A stretch of DNA of 6,708 nt from an uncultured Angelakisella sp. (GTDB taxonomy: Bacteria > Bacillota > Clostridia > Oscillospirales > Ruminococcaceae). Shown here one piece after another: positions 1 through 6,063 of this stretch. Location: contig CANOCD010000062.1 in assembly GCA_947564495.1 (NCBI GenBank), positions 1 to 6,708 of the forward strand, in the 5' to 3' direction. Position numbers and translations under genes: made by a program. Numbering within the stretch: position 1 is the stretch's first letter; every line of letters begins with the position of its first letter. Below the pieces are notes generated by a model that was given only the letters and a program-made list of their open reading frames with translations, was not told where the DNA came from and searched no databases.

Positions 1-834
1 CAGGACGTTGTAGCAGTCCCGCAGCTCGTCCACGATGATCCGCACGGCGTAGATGTCGAAGATCTCGTCCATGTTCCGGCCCTGCATATACACCTTGCGG
101 TAGATGCCGTAGATGCTCTTGACCCGGCCGTCGATCTGGGCCTTGATGCCCTCCTTTTCCAGGCGCTCGTTGATCCGGGCGATGATCCGCCGGACAAAAG
201 CCTGGCGCTCCTCCTTGCGGAGGTTCAGCTGGCTTTCGATCTCGTTGTAGGCGATGGGGTCCAGGTATTTGAGGGAGATGTCCTCCAGCTCCTCCTTGAC
301 CCCGCTGATGCCCAGGCGGTGGGCCAGGGGGGCGTAGACCTCCATGGTCTCCAGGGCCTTGAGGCGGCGCTTCTCGTCGGGGAGGGAGGCGAAGGTCCGG
401 GCGTTGTGGAGGCGGTCGGCCAGCTTGATGATGATGACCCGAACGTCCTGGGCCATGGCCAGGAGCATCTTGCGGACGTTTTCCGCCTGCTGGTGCTCCC
501 GGGAGGAGAAGGGGATCTTGCCCAGCTTGGTCACCCCGTCCACCAGGAAGGCCACTTCCTTGCCAAACTCCTTTTTGATCTCATCCAAGGTGACCTCGGT
601 GTCCTCCACCACGTCGTGGAGGAGGGCGGCGACGATGGAGTCGGTGTCCATCCCCAGCTCCACCAGGATGATGGCGGCGCTCACCGGATGGACGATGTAG
701 GGCTCCCCGGAGCGGCGCAGCGTCCCCTCATGGGCGCGCTTCGCCAGGAGATAGGCTTTTTCCACCTTCTCCATATCGTACTGCTTATTGCTCTGTTCGA
801 TCCGCTCCGCAAGTTTCTGGTACAGCTCGTCCAT
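1..834 (-). CDS. relA: Bifunctional (p)ppGpp synthetase/hydrolase Rel, N-terminal part (cut by window edge)
   Basis: Rel makes and degrades the stringent-response alarmone (p)ppGpp in the cytoplasm. Translating the minus strand from the ATG at 834 gives 278 residues without a stop, starting MDELYQKLAERIEQ. The HD hydrolase domain is intact in its visible motifs: YIVHP (about 46-50), HDVVEDT (73-79), and DRLHNARTF (140-148), followed by YAPLAHRLGI (167-176). The HDxxED signature indicates a hydrolase-competent enzyme, unlike degenerate RelA. The synthetase domain begins near 225, with RVKSIYGIYRK (237-247) and DEIFDIYAVRIIVDE (256-270). Its catalytic core and the C-terminal TGS/ACT regions lie beyond position 1. 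The start ATG overlaps the recJ stop (TGATG), which suggests translational coupling. An AGGAG lies 14 bases upstream; an in-frame TTG at 837 would give 11-base spacing and cannot be excluded. The family call is near certain. The symbol is conventional (rel/relA/spoT). Confidence 0.96.
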   Translation of the reverse strand, partial: MDELYQKLAERIEQSNKQYDMEKVEKAYLLAKRAHEGTLRRSGEPYIVHPVSAAIILVELGMDTDSIVAALLHDVVEDTEVTLDEIKKEFGKEVAFLVDGVTKLGKIPFSSREHQQAENVRKMLLAMAQDVRVIIIKLADRLHNARTFASLPDEKRRLKALETMEVYAPLAHRLGISGVKEELEDISLKYLDPIAYNEIESQLNLRKEERQAFVRRIIARINERLEKEGIKAQIDGRVKSIYGIYRKVYMQGRNMDEIFDIYAVRIIVDELRDCYNVL

Positions 835-2870
835 CAATTCACCAACTTCTCCTGGAATATCCGGTAGGTGGGGGAGGCGTCCAGGTCCGCCTTCCCGGCG
901 GCGGGGAGCACCTGGATGGTCTCGGCCCCCCGCTGTGTTTTTCTGGAGATAAGCCCCAGTTCACCCAAAATATCCAAGGCGGCCAGCACCTTGCCGTAGC
1001 AGGAACTGCTGCCCAGGCGGTGGGCCAAGAGGTCCGCCCCCTTCTTCCAGGGGTCGTGGCCCCGGAGCCACCGGAACACCACCGAAAGGTCCTCCCGGCT
1101 GAAGGTCAGGGGCTCTTCCGGCTCCTCCCCCCGGCGAAGGCTCTGGTAGGCGGCCCCGGTCTTCAGCTTTCCGGCCATATCGAAGCCGTGGGGCCGGATG
1201 GAAAGTATCCGCAGCTGGGACCGCTGGGTCCCGTTGAAGGTGTTCACCGAAAGGACAAGGGCAACGTCGGCCAGCTCCCCCTCCTCCATGGGGAAATGGT
1301 CCGGCCCGGTGCCGAAGAGGACAGCCTGGGCCGAAACGCCGTCCTGCTCCAGGGTGACCCGGAGGTGGTTCCCCTCCTTGCCCATGGGGGCGAGCTTTGC
1401 GACTTTGGCCCCCACCAGGGCCAGCACCGGCTGGGGGTTGCCGCAGCCGAAGGGCTCCAGCTGTTCCAGGCGCCGGGCGTTTTCCAGGGTGGCCTCCCCC
1501 AGGCGGATGACGGTATCCACCCCCAGGGTCGGCAGGGGCATAGCGGGGAACTGTTCCCTGGCGTAGTCCTCGATACCCTGGGAAAAGGCGGCCAGCTCCT
1601 CCGCCCGGAGGGTGAGGCCGGCGGCCATGGGGTGCCCGCCGCATTTCACAAGGCGGTCCTCCTGGGAGCGGATAGCCTGGATGATGGAGAAGCCCTCCAC
1701 GCTCCGGGCCGAGCCCCGGGCCTCCTCCCCCAGGATGGAAAGGAGGACGCAGGGCTTGCCGTACCGCTCCACCAGCCGGGCGGCGATGATGCCGATGACC
1801 CCGGGGTTCCACCCCTGGCCGGAGAGGACCAGCACCCGGCGGTCCAGGAGCCGGGGGTCCCCCTCCAGCATCCCCTGGATGTCCCGGATGATCTCCCCCT
1901 CCAGCTCCTTCCGGCGGTCGTTGAGGGCGCAGATCTCCCCCGCCAGCTGGCTGGCCCGGTCCTCGTCCTGGCAGAGGAGCAGCTCCACCGCCTGGTCCAC
2001 CGAGCCGATCCGCCCGGTGACGTTGATCCTGGGGGCGATGCCAAAGGCGATGTTCTCCGAGGTGATGGCGGCAAGGTCCAACCCGGCCCGGCGGGCCAGG
2101 GCCTGGACCCCCGGGTTCTCGCTCTCGGCCAGGAGGGCCATCCCCGCCCGGACCAGGGCCCGGTTCTCCCCGGTAAGGGGCACCAGGTCGGCCACCGTGC
2201 CGATGGCCAGAAGGTCCCCGTAATGTTCCAGCAGCATCCCCTCGCTGTCATCCTCCAGGGCGCAGATCAGCTTGAAAGCCACCCCGGCCCCGCAAAGGTC
2301 CTTGAAGGGATAGGGGCAGTCGGCCCGGTGGGGGTCCACCACAGCCACAGCCTCGGGGAGGGTCTCCCCCGGGCGGTGGTGGTCGGTGACTACCACGTCG
2401 ATGCCAAGGGTCCCGGCGTAGGCCACCTCCTCGTTGGCGGTGACCCCGTTGTCCACCGTGACGATGAGGTCCACCCGGGCCTCCTTCATCCTGTCGATGG
2501 CGGCCTTATTGAGACCGTAGCCCTCCTCCTCCCGGGCCGGGATGTAGTAGAGGACGTCCGCCCCGGCGTTTTCCAGGTAGTCGTAAAGGATCACCGTGGC
2601 GGTGACCCCGTCGCAGTCGTAGTCGCCGTAGACCAGGATCTTCTGGCCCTCCTCCAGGGCCCGGCGCACCCGGTCCACCGCCTTGTCCATGTCCGCCAGG
2701 GCCATGGGGTCGTGGAGCTCCTCCCGGCCCTCCAGAAAGGCCCGGGCGGCCTCCGGCTCCCCGAAGCCCCGGCCCTCCAGGACGGCCTGGAGGAAGCCCG
2801 GGGTCCCGTCCGCCCAGGGGGCGGCGTTCTTCCGCCGGGGTACCGCGATCTTCCAGGGCCTAAATTCCAT
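834..2870 (-). CDS. recJ: Single-stranded-DNA-specific exonuclease RecJ
   Basis: RecJ degrades single-stranded DNA 5' to 3' in recombinational repair, mismatch repair and base excision repair, using a DHH-family metal centre. The protein is 678 residues from the ATG at 2870. DHH-domain motifs appear in order: VYGDYDCDGVTAT (about 80-92), VTVDNGVTA (137-145), TDHH (162-165), then PYPFKDLCGAGVAFK (186-200) and PRINVTGRIGS (280-290). The DHHA1 part has GWNPGVIGIIAARL (353-366), GSARSVEGF (386-394) and CGGHPMAAGLTL (410-421). An OB-fold region around 445-560 carries NTFNGTQRSQL (543-553). The last 90 or so residues look like an extra C-terminal helical/winged-helix domain, as in other Clostridia RecJ proteins. 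The start at 2870 is chosen because AAAGGAGG precedes it by 9 bases. The upstream TTG at 2900 falls at the predicted transcription start and has no such site. The gene has its own promoter and its stop overlaps rel. Confidence 0.96.
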   Translation of the reverse strand: MEFRPWKIAVPRRKNAAPWADGTPGFLQAVLEGRGFGEPEAARAFLEGREELHDPMALADMDKAVDRVRRALEEGQKILVYGDYDCDGVTATVILYDYLENAGADVLYYIPAREEEGYGLNKAAIDRMKEARVDLIVTVDNGVTANEEVAYAGTLGIDVVVTDHHRPGETLPEAVAVVDPHRADCPYPFKDLCGAGVAFKLICALEDDSEGMLLEHYGDLLAIGTVADLVPLTGENRALVRAGMALLAESENPGVQALARRAGLDLAAITSENIAFGIAPRINVTGRIGSVDQAVELLLCQDEDRASQLAGEICALNDRRKELEGEIIRDIQGMLEGDPRLLDRRVLVLSGQGWNPGVIGIIAARLVERYGKPCVLLSILGEEARGSARSVEGFSIIQAIRSQEDRLVKCGGHPMAAGLTLRAEELAAFSQGIEDYAREQFPAMPLPTLGVDTVIRLGEATLENARRLEQLEPFGCGNPQPVLALVGAKVAKLAPMGKEGNHLRVTLEQDGVSAQAVLFGTGPDHFPMEEGELADVALVLSVNTFNGTQRSQLRILSIRPHGFDMAGKLKTGAAYQSLRRGEEPEEPLTFSREDLSVVFRWLRGHDPWKKGADLLAHRLGSSSCYGKVLAALDILGELGLISRKTQRGAETIQVLPAAGKADLDASPTYRIFQEKLVN
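849..853 (-). promoter_or_regulatory. Probable ribosome binding site of rel, inside the recJ 3' end
   Basis: On the minus strand AGGAG (followed by AAG) lies 14 bases before the rel ATG, within the last codons of recJ. The spacing is longer than usual. This fits either coupled re-initiation at the TGATG overlap or use of the TTG codon directly before the ATG. Confidence 0.5.
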
Positions 2871-2879
2871 GGGGCGCCG

Positions 2880-2887
2880 CCTCCTTT
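2880..2887 (-). promoter_or_regulatory. Strong ribosome binding site of recJ
   Basis: The minus strand reads AAAGGAGG, then nine bases, then the ATG at 2870. This near-perfect match to the anti-Shine-Dalgarno sequence decides the start codon and excludes the in-frame TTG at 2900. Confidence 0.85.
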
Positions 2888-2905
2888 CAAATAGATACAA
2901 GGGTT

Positions 2906-2934
2906 ATTTTACCATGTTTTCACGGGATACGCAA
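2906..2934 (-). promoter_or_regulatory. Predicted sigma-A-type promoter for recJ-rel (extended -10)
   Basis: On the minus strand a -35 box TTGCGT (2934-2929) is followed by a 17-base spacer and a -10 box TAAAAT (2911-2906). A TGG directly before the -10 box makes it an extended -10. The predicted transcription start is near 2899, giving an untranslated leader of about 28 bases that contains the recJ ribosome binding site. The surrounding AT-rich patch stands out from the GC-rich genes. This is the only convincing promoter in the window, and it suggests recJ and rel form their own transcription unit. Confidence 0.75.
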
Positions 2935-2945
2935 GAACAACCTCA

Positions 2946-2981
2946 CGGTTTTCCGTTTTCCGTTTTTGGCGGTCCCGCCAA
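2946..2981. repeat. Short TTTTCCG tandem and GC hairpin between the oxidoreductase gene and the recJ promoter
   Basis: On the plus strand two exact TTTTCCG units (2949-2955, 2956-2962) run into a third partial unit and then an inverted repeat, TTGGCGG (2966-2972) with CCGCCAA (2975-2981). The hairpin lies 27 bases past the stop of the minus-strand oxidoreductase gene. In that direction it is followed by an A-rich run rather than a U-tract, so it is not a canonical intrinsic terminator. It could still stabilise the 3' end of the upstream mRNA or act with a protein factor. Confidence 0.45.
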
Positions 2982-3007
2982 GAAGATCCCGCCGGTACAG
3001 TCTTTTT

Positions 3008-4591
3008 TCAGTCCGGCGGGGCATAGGCCCCGATGATCCCTTCCGCCACCCGCAGGCCGTCCACGGCGGCGCTGGTGATGCCCCCGGCGTAGCCGCCTCC
3101 CTCCCCGCAGGGCCAGAGGCCCCGGGCCCCGGGGGCCTGGAGGCTTTCGTCCCGGGCGATCCGCACCGGGGAGGAGGTCCGGGTCTCCGGCCCGGTGAGA
3201 AAGCTGTCCGGGGCGTCGAAGCCGGGGAGCCGCCGCCCGAAGGCCCGGAGGCCCAGGCGCAGCTGTTCGGTCACCCGGGGTGGGAAGAGCCTGTCAAAGT
3301 CAGCCCCCTCCACCCCGATGGCGTAGGTGGGGGCAACCCGGCCCGTGACGAACCCCGGCTTTCCGGCCAGGAACTCCCCCGCCGTCTGGGCCGGGGCCCG
3401 GTAGCTGCCGGTGAGCTGCCAGGCGGCCCGCTCCAGTTTTTCCTGCCAGGCCAGGGCCGCCATGGGGTCCTCCCCGAAGTCCCGGCTGTCCACCGAGGCC
3501 ACCAGGGCGGCGTTGGCGTTCTCCCCGTCCCGAAGGTAGTGGCTCATGCCGTTGGTGACCACCGTCCCCTCCACCGAGGCGGCGGGGACCACCAGCCCCC
3601 CGGGGCACATACAGAAGGTGTACACCGCCCGGCCCTCCCGGTCCCGGTGGCTCAGCTGGTACTCCCCCTTGGGGAGAAGGGGGTGCCCCGCCTGGTCCCC
3701 GTAGAGGCCCTTGTCGATCTCCTTCTGGAGGTGTTCGATCCGCACCCCCACCGAAAAGGGCTTGGCGGTCATTTCCAGGCCCAGCTCCCGGACCATGGCG
3801 AAGGTGTCCCGGGCGCTGTGGCCCACCGCCAGCACCAGGTCATCCGCCGGAAAGCTGACGCCCCCCGCCGTGACCCCGGCAACAGCGCCGTTTTTCAAGG
3901 TGATGCCCTCCAGCTTTGTGCCGAAGCGGACCTCTCCCCCCAGCCTTTGGATCTCCCGGCGGAAGCCCACCACGATGTCCCGGAGACGGTCGGTTCCGAT
4001 GTGGGGCTTCTGCTCCCACAGCAGCTCCTCGGGGCCCCCGAAGCGGACGAACTCCTCCAGGACGAAGCGGCACCGGGGGTCGCCGATGCGGGTAGTGAGC
4101 TTGCCATCGGAGAAGGTCCCCGCTCCCCCTTCCCCGAACTGGACGTTGCTCTCCTCCCGGAGGGGTCCCCCGGCGAAGAAGGTCTCCACCGCCTTGACCC
4201 GGTCCTCCATGGCCTGGCCCCGCTCCAGGATCAGGGGGCGGTAGCCCGCCCGGGCCAGGAGCAGGCCGCAGAACATCCCCGCCGGGCCGAACCCGGCGAT
4301 GACCGGGCGGTTTTTCATGGGTCGGGTCCCGGGGACCGGCCGGAGGGCGGCGGGCTCCGGGGCGAGGCGGACCCCCTCCCGGAGCCGGGGCTCCACCCCT
4401 TCCTTCAATTCAAGGGCGACGGTGTAGAGAAACCGGACACGGTCTTTCCGCCGGGCGTCCACCGAACGCTTGGCGGTGTAGTACCCCTTCACCTGGCCCG
4501 GGCGCAGCCCCGCCTTGTGGATCGCCAGCTGCCAGCGTTTTTCCTGGTCCTCCATAAGGCCAACGGCGATGTCGTTTACCAAAACCGTCAT
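3008..4591 (-). CDS. FAD-dependent oxidoreductase, COG2509 type (NAD(P)/FAD-dependent dehydrogenase-like)
   Basis: This is a 527-residue cytoplasmic flavoprotein. Its substrate cannot be read from the sequence, and the COG2509 family is poorly characterised. Residues 1-85 form the small N-terminal domain typical of the family (KRSVDARRKD at about 41-50, then FLYTVALEL). The FAD-binding Rossmann motif follows: VIAGFGPAG (97-105) and LILERG (120-125). FGEGGAGTFSDGKL (152-165) is a family hallmark, FCMCPGG lies at 326-332, and RTSSPVRI at 471-478. The second FAD-contact segment, PCGEGGGYAGGITSAAVDGL (494-513), is near the C-terminus. No signal peptide or membrane segment is evident. The start at 4591 is chosen for its AAGGAG site and because the protein then begins like its family. 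The frame stays open to 4861, but that extension translates the inverted repeat and the end of cdaR. No promoter is recognisable upstream, so expression may come by read-through from cdaA-cdaR. Confidence 0.9.
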   Translation of the reverse strand: MTVLVNDIAVGLMEDQEKRWQLAIHKAGLRPGQVKGYYTAKRSVDARRKDRVRFLYTVALELKEGVEPRLREGVRLAPEPAALRPVPGTRPMKNRPVIAGFGPAGMFCGLLLARAGYRPLILERGQAMEDRVKAVETFFAGGPLREESNVQFGEGGAGTFSDGKLTTRIGDPRCRFVLEEFVRFGGPEELLWEQKPHIGTDRLRDIVVGFRREIQRLGGEVRFGTKLEGITLKNGAVAGVTAGGVSFPADDLVLAVGHSARDTFAMVRELGLEMTAKPFSVGVRIEHLQKEIDKGLYGDQAGHPLLPKGEYQLSHRDREGRAVYTFCMCPGGLVVPAASVEGTVVTNGMSHYLRDGENANAALVASVDSRDFGEDPMAALAWQEKLERAAWQLTGSYRAPAQTAGEFLAGKPGFVTGRVAPTYAIGVEGADFDRLFPPRVTEQLRLGLRAFGRRLPGFDAPDSFLTGPETRTSSPVRIARDESLQAPGARGLWPCGEGGGYAGGITSAAVDGLRVAEGIIGAYAPPD

Positions 4592-4596
4592 AAAAA

Positions 4597-4602
4597 CTCC
4601 TT
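4597..4602 (-). promoter_or_regulatory. Ribosome binding site of the FAD oxidoreductase gene
   Basis: On the minus strand AAGGAG is separated from the ATG at 4591 by five T residues. The spacing is on the short side but the match is good, and it fixes the start codon downstream of the inverted repeats. Confidence 0.75.
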
Positions 4603-4613
4603 GTCGCTTCACA

Positions 4614-4651
4614 AAGACGAGCCTGCCCTTTCCCCGGGCAGGCCCGATCTT
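4614..4651 (-). terminator. GC-rich hairpin in the oxidoreductase leader; possible weak terminator or attenuator
   Basis: GCCTGCCC (4621-4628) and GGGCAGGC (4636-4643) form a perfect 8-bp stem around a 7-base loop. An outer AAGA (4614-4617) can pair with TCTT (4648-4651) across a small internal loop. Read on the minus strand, the stem is followed by TCGTCTTTGTG, a poor and interrupted U-tract, then the ribosome binding site 11 bases after the outer stem. It could end part of the cdaA-cdaR transcription or act as an attenuator. It directly abuts the larger foldback at 4652. The pairing is clear; the terminator role is an inference. Confidence 0.4.
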
Positions 4652-4814
4652 GAAGTTGCATTCACAGCCGGGGGATGCCAGCCGGGCGAGGGATTTCGCC
4701 GCCCTGCAAGGCACAAAAACGCAGTCCAGCCTTGATGGCTTACAAGTTTTTGTAACGCCGCAGGACGGCGAAAGACCCGGCCGGATGGCGTCGACCGGCT
4801 GCGAATGCAGCTTC
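4652..4814. repeat. 163-bp imperfect foldback (long inverted repeat), candidate palindromic mobile repeat or structured RNA
   Basis: Two 69-base arms, 4652-4720 and 4746-4814, are imperfect reverse complements around a 25-base centre. The outer 20 bases (starting GAAGTTGCATTCACAGCCGG at 4652) match the opposite arm at 18 of 20 positions. The inner ends ACAAAAAC (4713-4720) and GTTTTTGT (4746-4753) match exactly, as does TTTCGCCG (4694-4701) with CGGCGAAA (4766-4773). The centre has its own small stem, AGCC (4728-4731) with GGCT (4737-4740). By eye about four-fifths of arm positions pair, with one single-base gap in each arm. A T-run (4815-4820) follows in the plus direction. The element fills the space between the cdaR stop and the oxidoreductase leader. 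It has no open frame of its own and no transposase. I see no second copy in the window. Confidence 0.85.
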
Positions 4815-4818
4815 TTTT

Positions 4819-6063
4819 TTACTGGATGTTGATGACCGCCGTGTGGGCTCCCAGGGCCCACACCTTGCCCTGGGTGGGGGCGGAGATGCTCACCGGCACC
4901 TCGTACTGCCCCACCTGGACGTCCCGGTCGGAAAGGTCGATGGTCACCATGAAGTCCCCAGATTTCAGCGCCTTGACCGCCTTCTCCTCCCCGATGATCT
5001 TGACGTTGTAGAGGGACTGGGTCATGGAGGTCACGGTGAAGCCGCCGGGCTCGTTGACGATGTAGAACTGGTTCAGGTTCAGGTAGGTGGCGGCCAGGCC
5101 CTCGGTGTCGAACTCCACCACCACGTTCTCGATGTTTTCGATGTTCACAAAGTCATCGGAGAGCCGTACCCGGAAGGTGTAGGTGTTCTGCTCGGTGAGG
5201 TCCAGCTGCTCAAAGTCGATGACCCCGGCCACGATCTCGGTGGTGTTGGCGATGGAACGCTCCTGGGCCGCCACCACGATGGTCTCGTTGGAGAGGGTGT
5301 ATTCCAGCTTCTCCAGGGGGAAGCCCTCGGGGACGTTGATGAAGGAGACCCGGAGGGGCAGCTCCACCTTGCGCTTGACGGGGATGGTGATGTCGGCGGC
5401 GGTAAAGTCGCTGGTGACGTGAGGGCTGGTGACCGCCTCGTCCTCGCTGTTCATCAGGACGATGTCCGAGGAGATGACCTGGGAGCGGGTCAGCGGCTCG
5501 TCCAGGTCGGCGTGTACCACCGCCCGGGTGATGCGGCTGACCTCCTTTTCCGGCCCCCGGATCACCACCGAGGAGGGGCTGGCCGAGACCGAGCCCAGGA
5601 TGTAGTCGTTTTCCGGCACCGAAAGGCCGTTGACATCCACCGTCACCGGGATCTCCTTGTTGACCTCCCGGTCAAAGGTCATGGTGATGGTGGGGGGGGT
5701 GACGGCCTCCACCGTTCCGGCGGAGGTGACGGCGGTGAGTTTCAGCTCGTAGGTCCCCGCCCCCACGATGTCGGCGAAGCTGGCGGTGACCTGGATGTCC
5801 TGGGGGACCAGGTTGCCCACGTCGATGACCCGGCCCTTGACCCGCACCGACACCCAGGGGTCTCCCCCCTCGATGACGTTGAGGCCGAGGCTTGCCAGGG
5901 CGTTGGTGGAGGTATCCACCGGGACGTTCCGCACCGTCACCACCCGCTCCTGGTCGGGGCCGGTGTTGATGACCACGAACCAGGCCAGCACAGCGATGAT
6001 GATGGAAAGGACCATGGTGTAGCTGGGCTTTTTCAGAAGGCCCGAAAGGGTTGGAAATTTCAT
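4819..6063 (-). CDS. cdaR: YbbR-domain protein CdaR, membrane-anchored partner/regulator of the diadenylate cyclase
   Basis: CdaR binds and modulates the membrane cyclase CdaA in Firmicutes. The 414-residue protein has a short basic N-terminus (KFPTLSGLLKKPSY), then one hydrophobic segment at about 16-33 (MVLSIIIAVLAWFVVINT) that anchors it, leaving the rest outside the membrane. This exterior part looks like four YbbR repeats, roughly 38-130, 135-228, 232-320 and 325-414. The second is clearest, with IPVTVDVNGLSVPENDYILG and a VVIRGPEKEVSRI motif; the fourth has VKIIGEEKAVKAL. The ATG at 6063 overlaps the cdaA stop (ATGA), and AGGAGG lies 8 bases upstream, so the pair is translationally coupled. 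Length and repeat number are in the usual range. In Bacillus and many relatives glmM follows cdaR; here a foldback repeat and a flavoprotein gene follow instead. Confidence 0.93.
   Translation of the reverse strand: MKFPTLSGLLKKPSYTMVLSIIIAVLAWFVVINTGPDQERVVTVRNVPVDTSTNALASLGLNVIEGGDPWVSVRVKGRVIDVGNLVPQDIQVTASFADIVGAGTYELKLTAVTSAGTVEAVTPPTITMTFDREVNKEIPVTVDVNGLSVPENDYILGSVSASPSSVVIRGPEKEVSRITRAVVHADLDEPLTRSQVISSDIVLMNSEDEAVTSPHVTSDFTAADITIPVKRKVELPLRVSFINVPEGFPLEKLEYTLSNETIVVAAQERSIANTTEIVAGVIDFEQLDLTEQNTYTFRVRLSDDFVNIENIENVVVEFDTEGLAATYLNLNQFYIVNEPGGFTVTSMTQSLYNVKIIGEEKAVKALKSGDFMVTIDLSDRDVQVGQYEVPVSISAPTQGKVWALGAHTAVINIQ

Noticed and set aside
319..867. 182-codon plus-strand frame at the left end
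   Set aside because: It lies opposite the HD domain of rel, whose minus-strand translation shows all expected motifs.
1020..2894. 624-codon open frame on the plus strand opposite recJ
   Set aside because: It is antisense to a well-conserved RecJ. Its translation is low-complexity, rich in G, P, L and H, with no recognisable domain: a GC-driven shadow frame.
2871..2900. 10-residue extension of RecJ from a TTG at 2900
   Set aside because: It begins at the predicted transcription start and reads through the Shine-Dalgarno sequence of the real ATG at 2870.
2966..2981. Intrinsic terminator of the oxidoreductase gene
   Set aside because: The stem is short and is followed on the minus strand by A-rich sequence rather than a U-tract, so I kept it only as an inverted repeat.
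2966..4735. 589-codon open frame on the plus strand opposite the FAD oxidoreductase
   Set aside because: Same pattern of biased composition and no motif, and it also runs through the inverted repeats. The minus-strand gene has clear FAD motifs and a ribosome binding site.
4652..4814. Insertion sequence or CRISPR array
   Set aside because: There is no transposase frame and no regularly spaced direct repeat. The structure is one palindrome of 163 bases.
4592..4818. Known riboswitch (for example a c-di-AMP ydaO-type or FMN element) in the oxidoreductase leader
   Set aside because: I see none of the conserved core sequences of these classes, and the region is dominated by simple long inverted repeats.
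4592..4861. 90-residue N-terminal extension of the oxidoreductase up to an ATG at 4861
   Set aside because: The extension translates the foldback and the 3' end of cdaR in another frame, and lacks a ribosome binding site. The 4591 start has AAGGAG and gives the normal family N-terminus.
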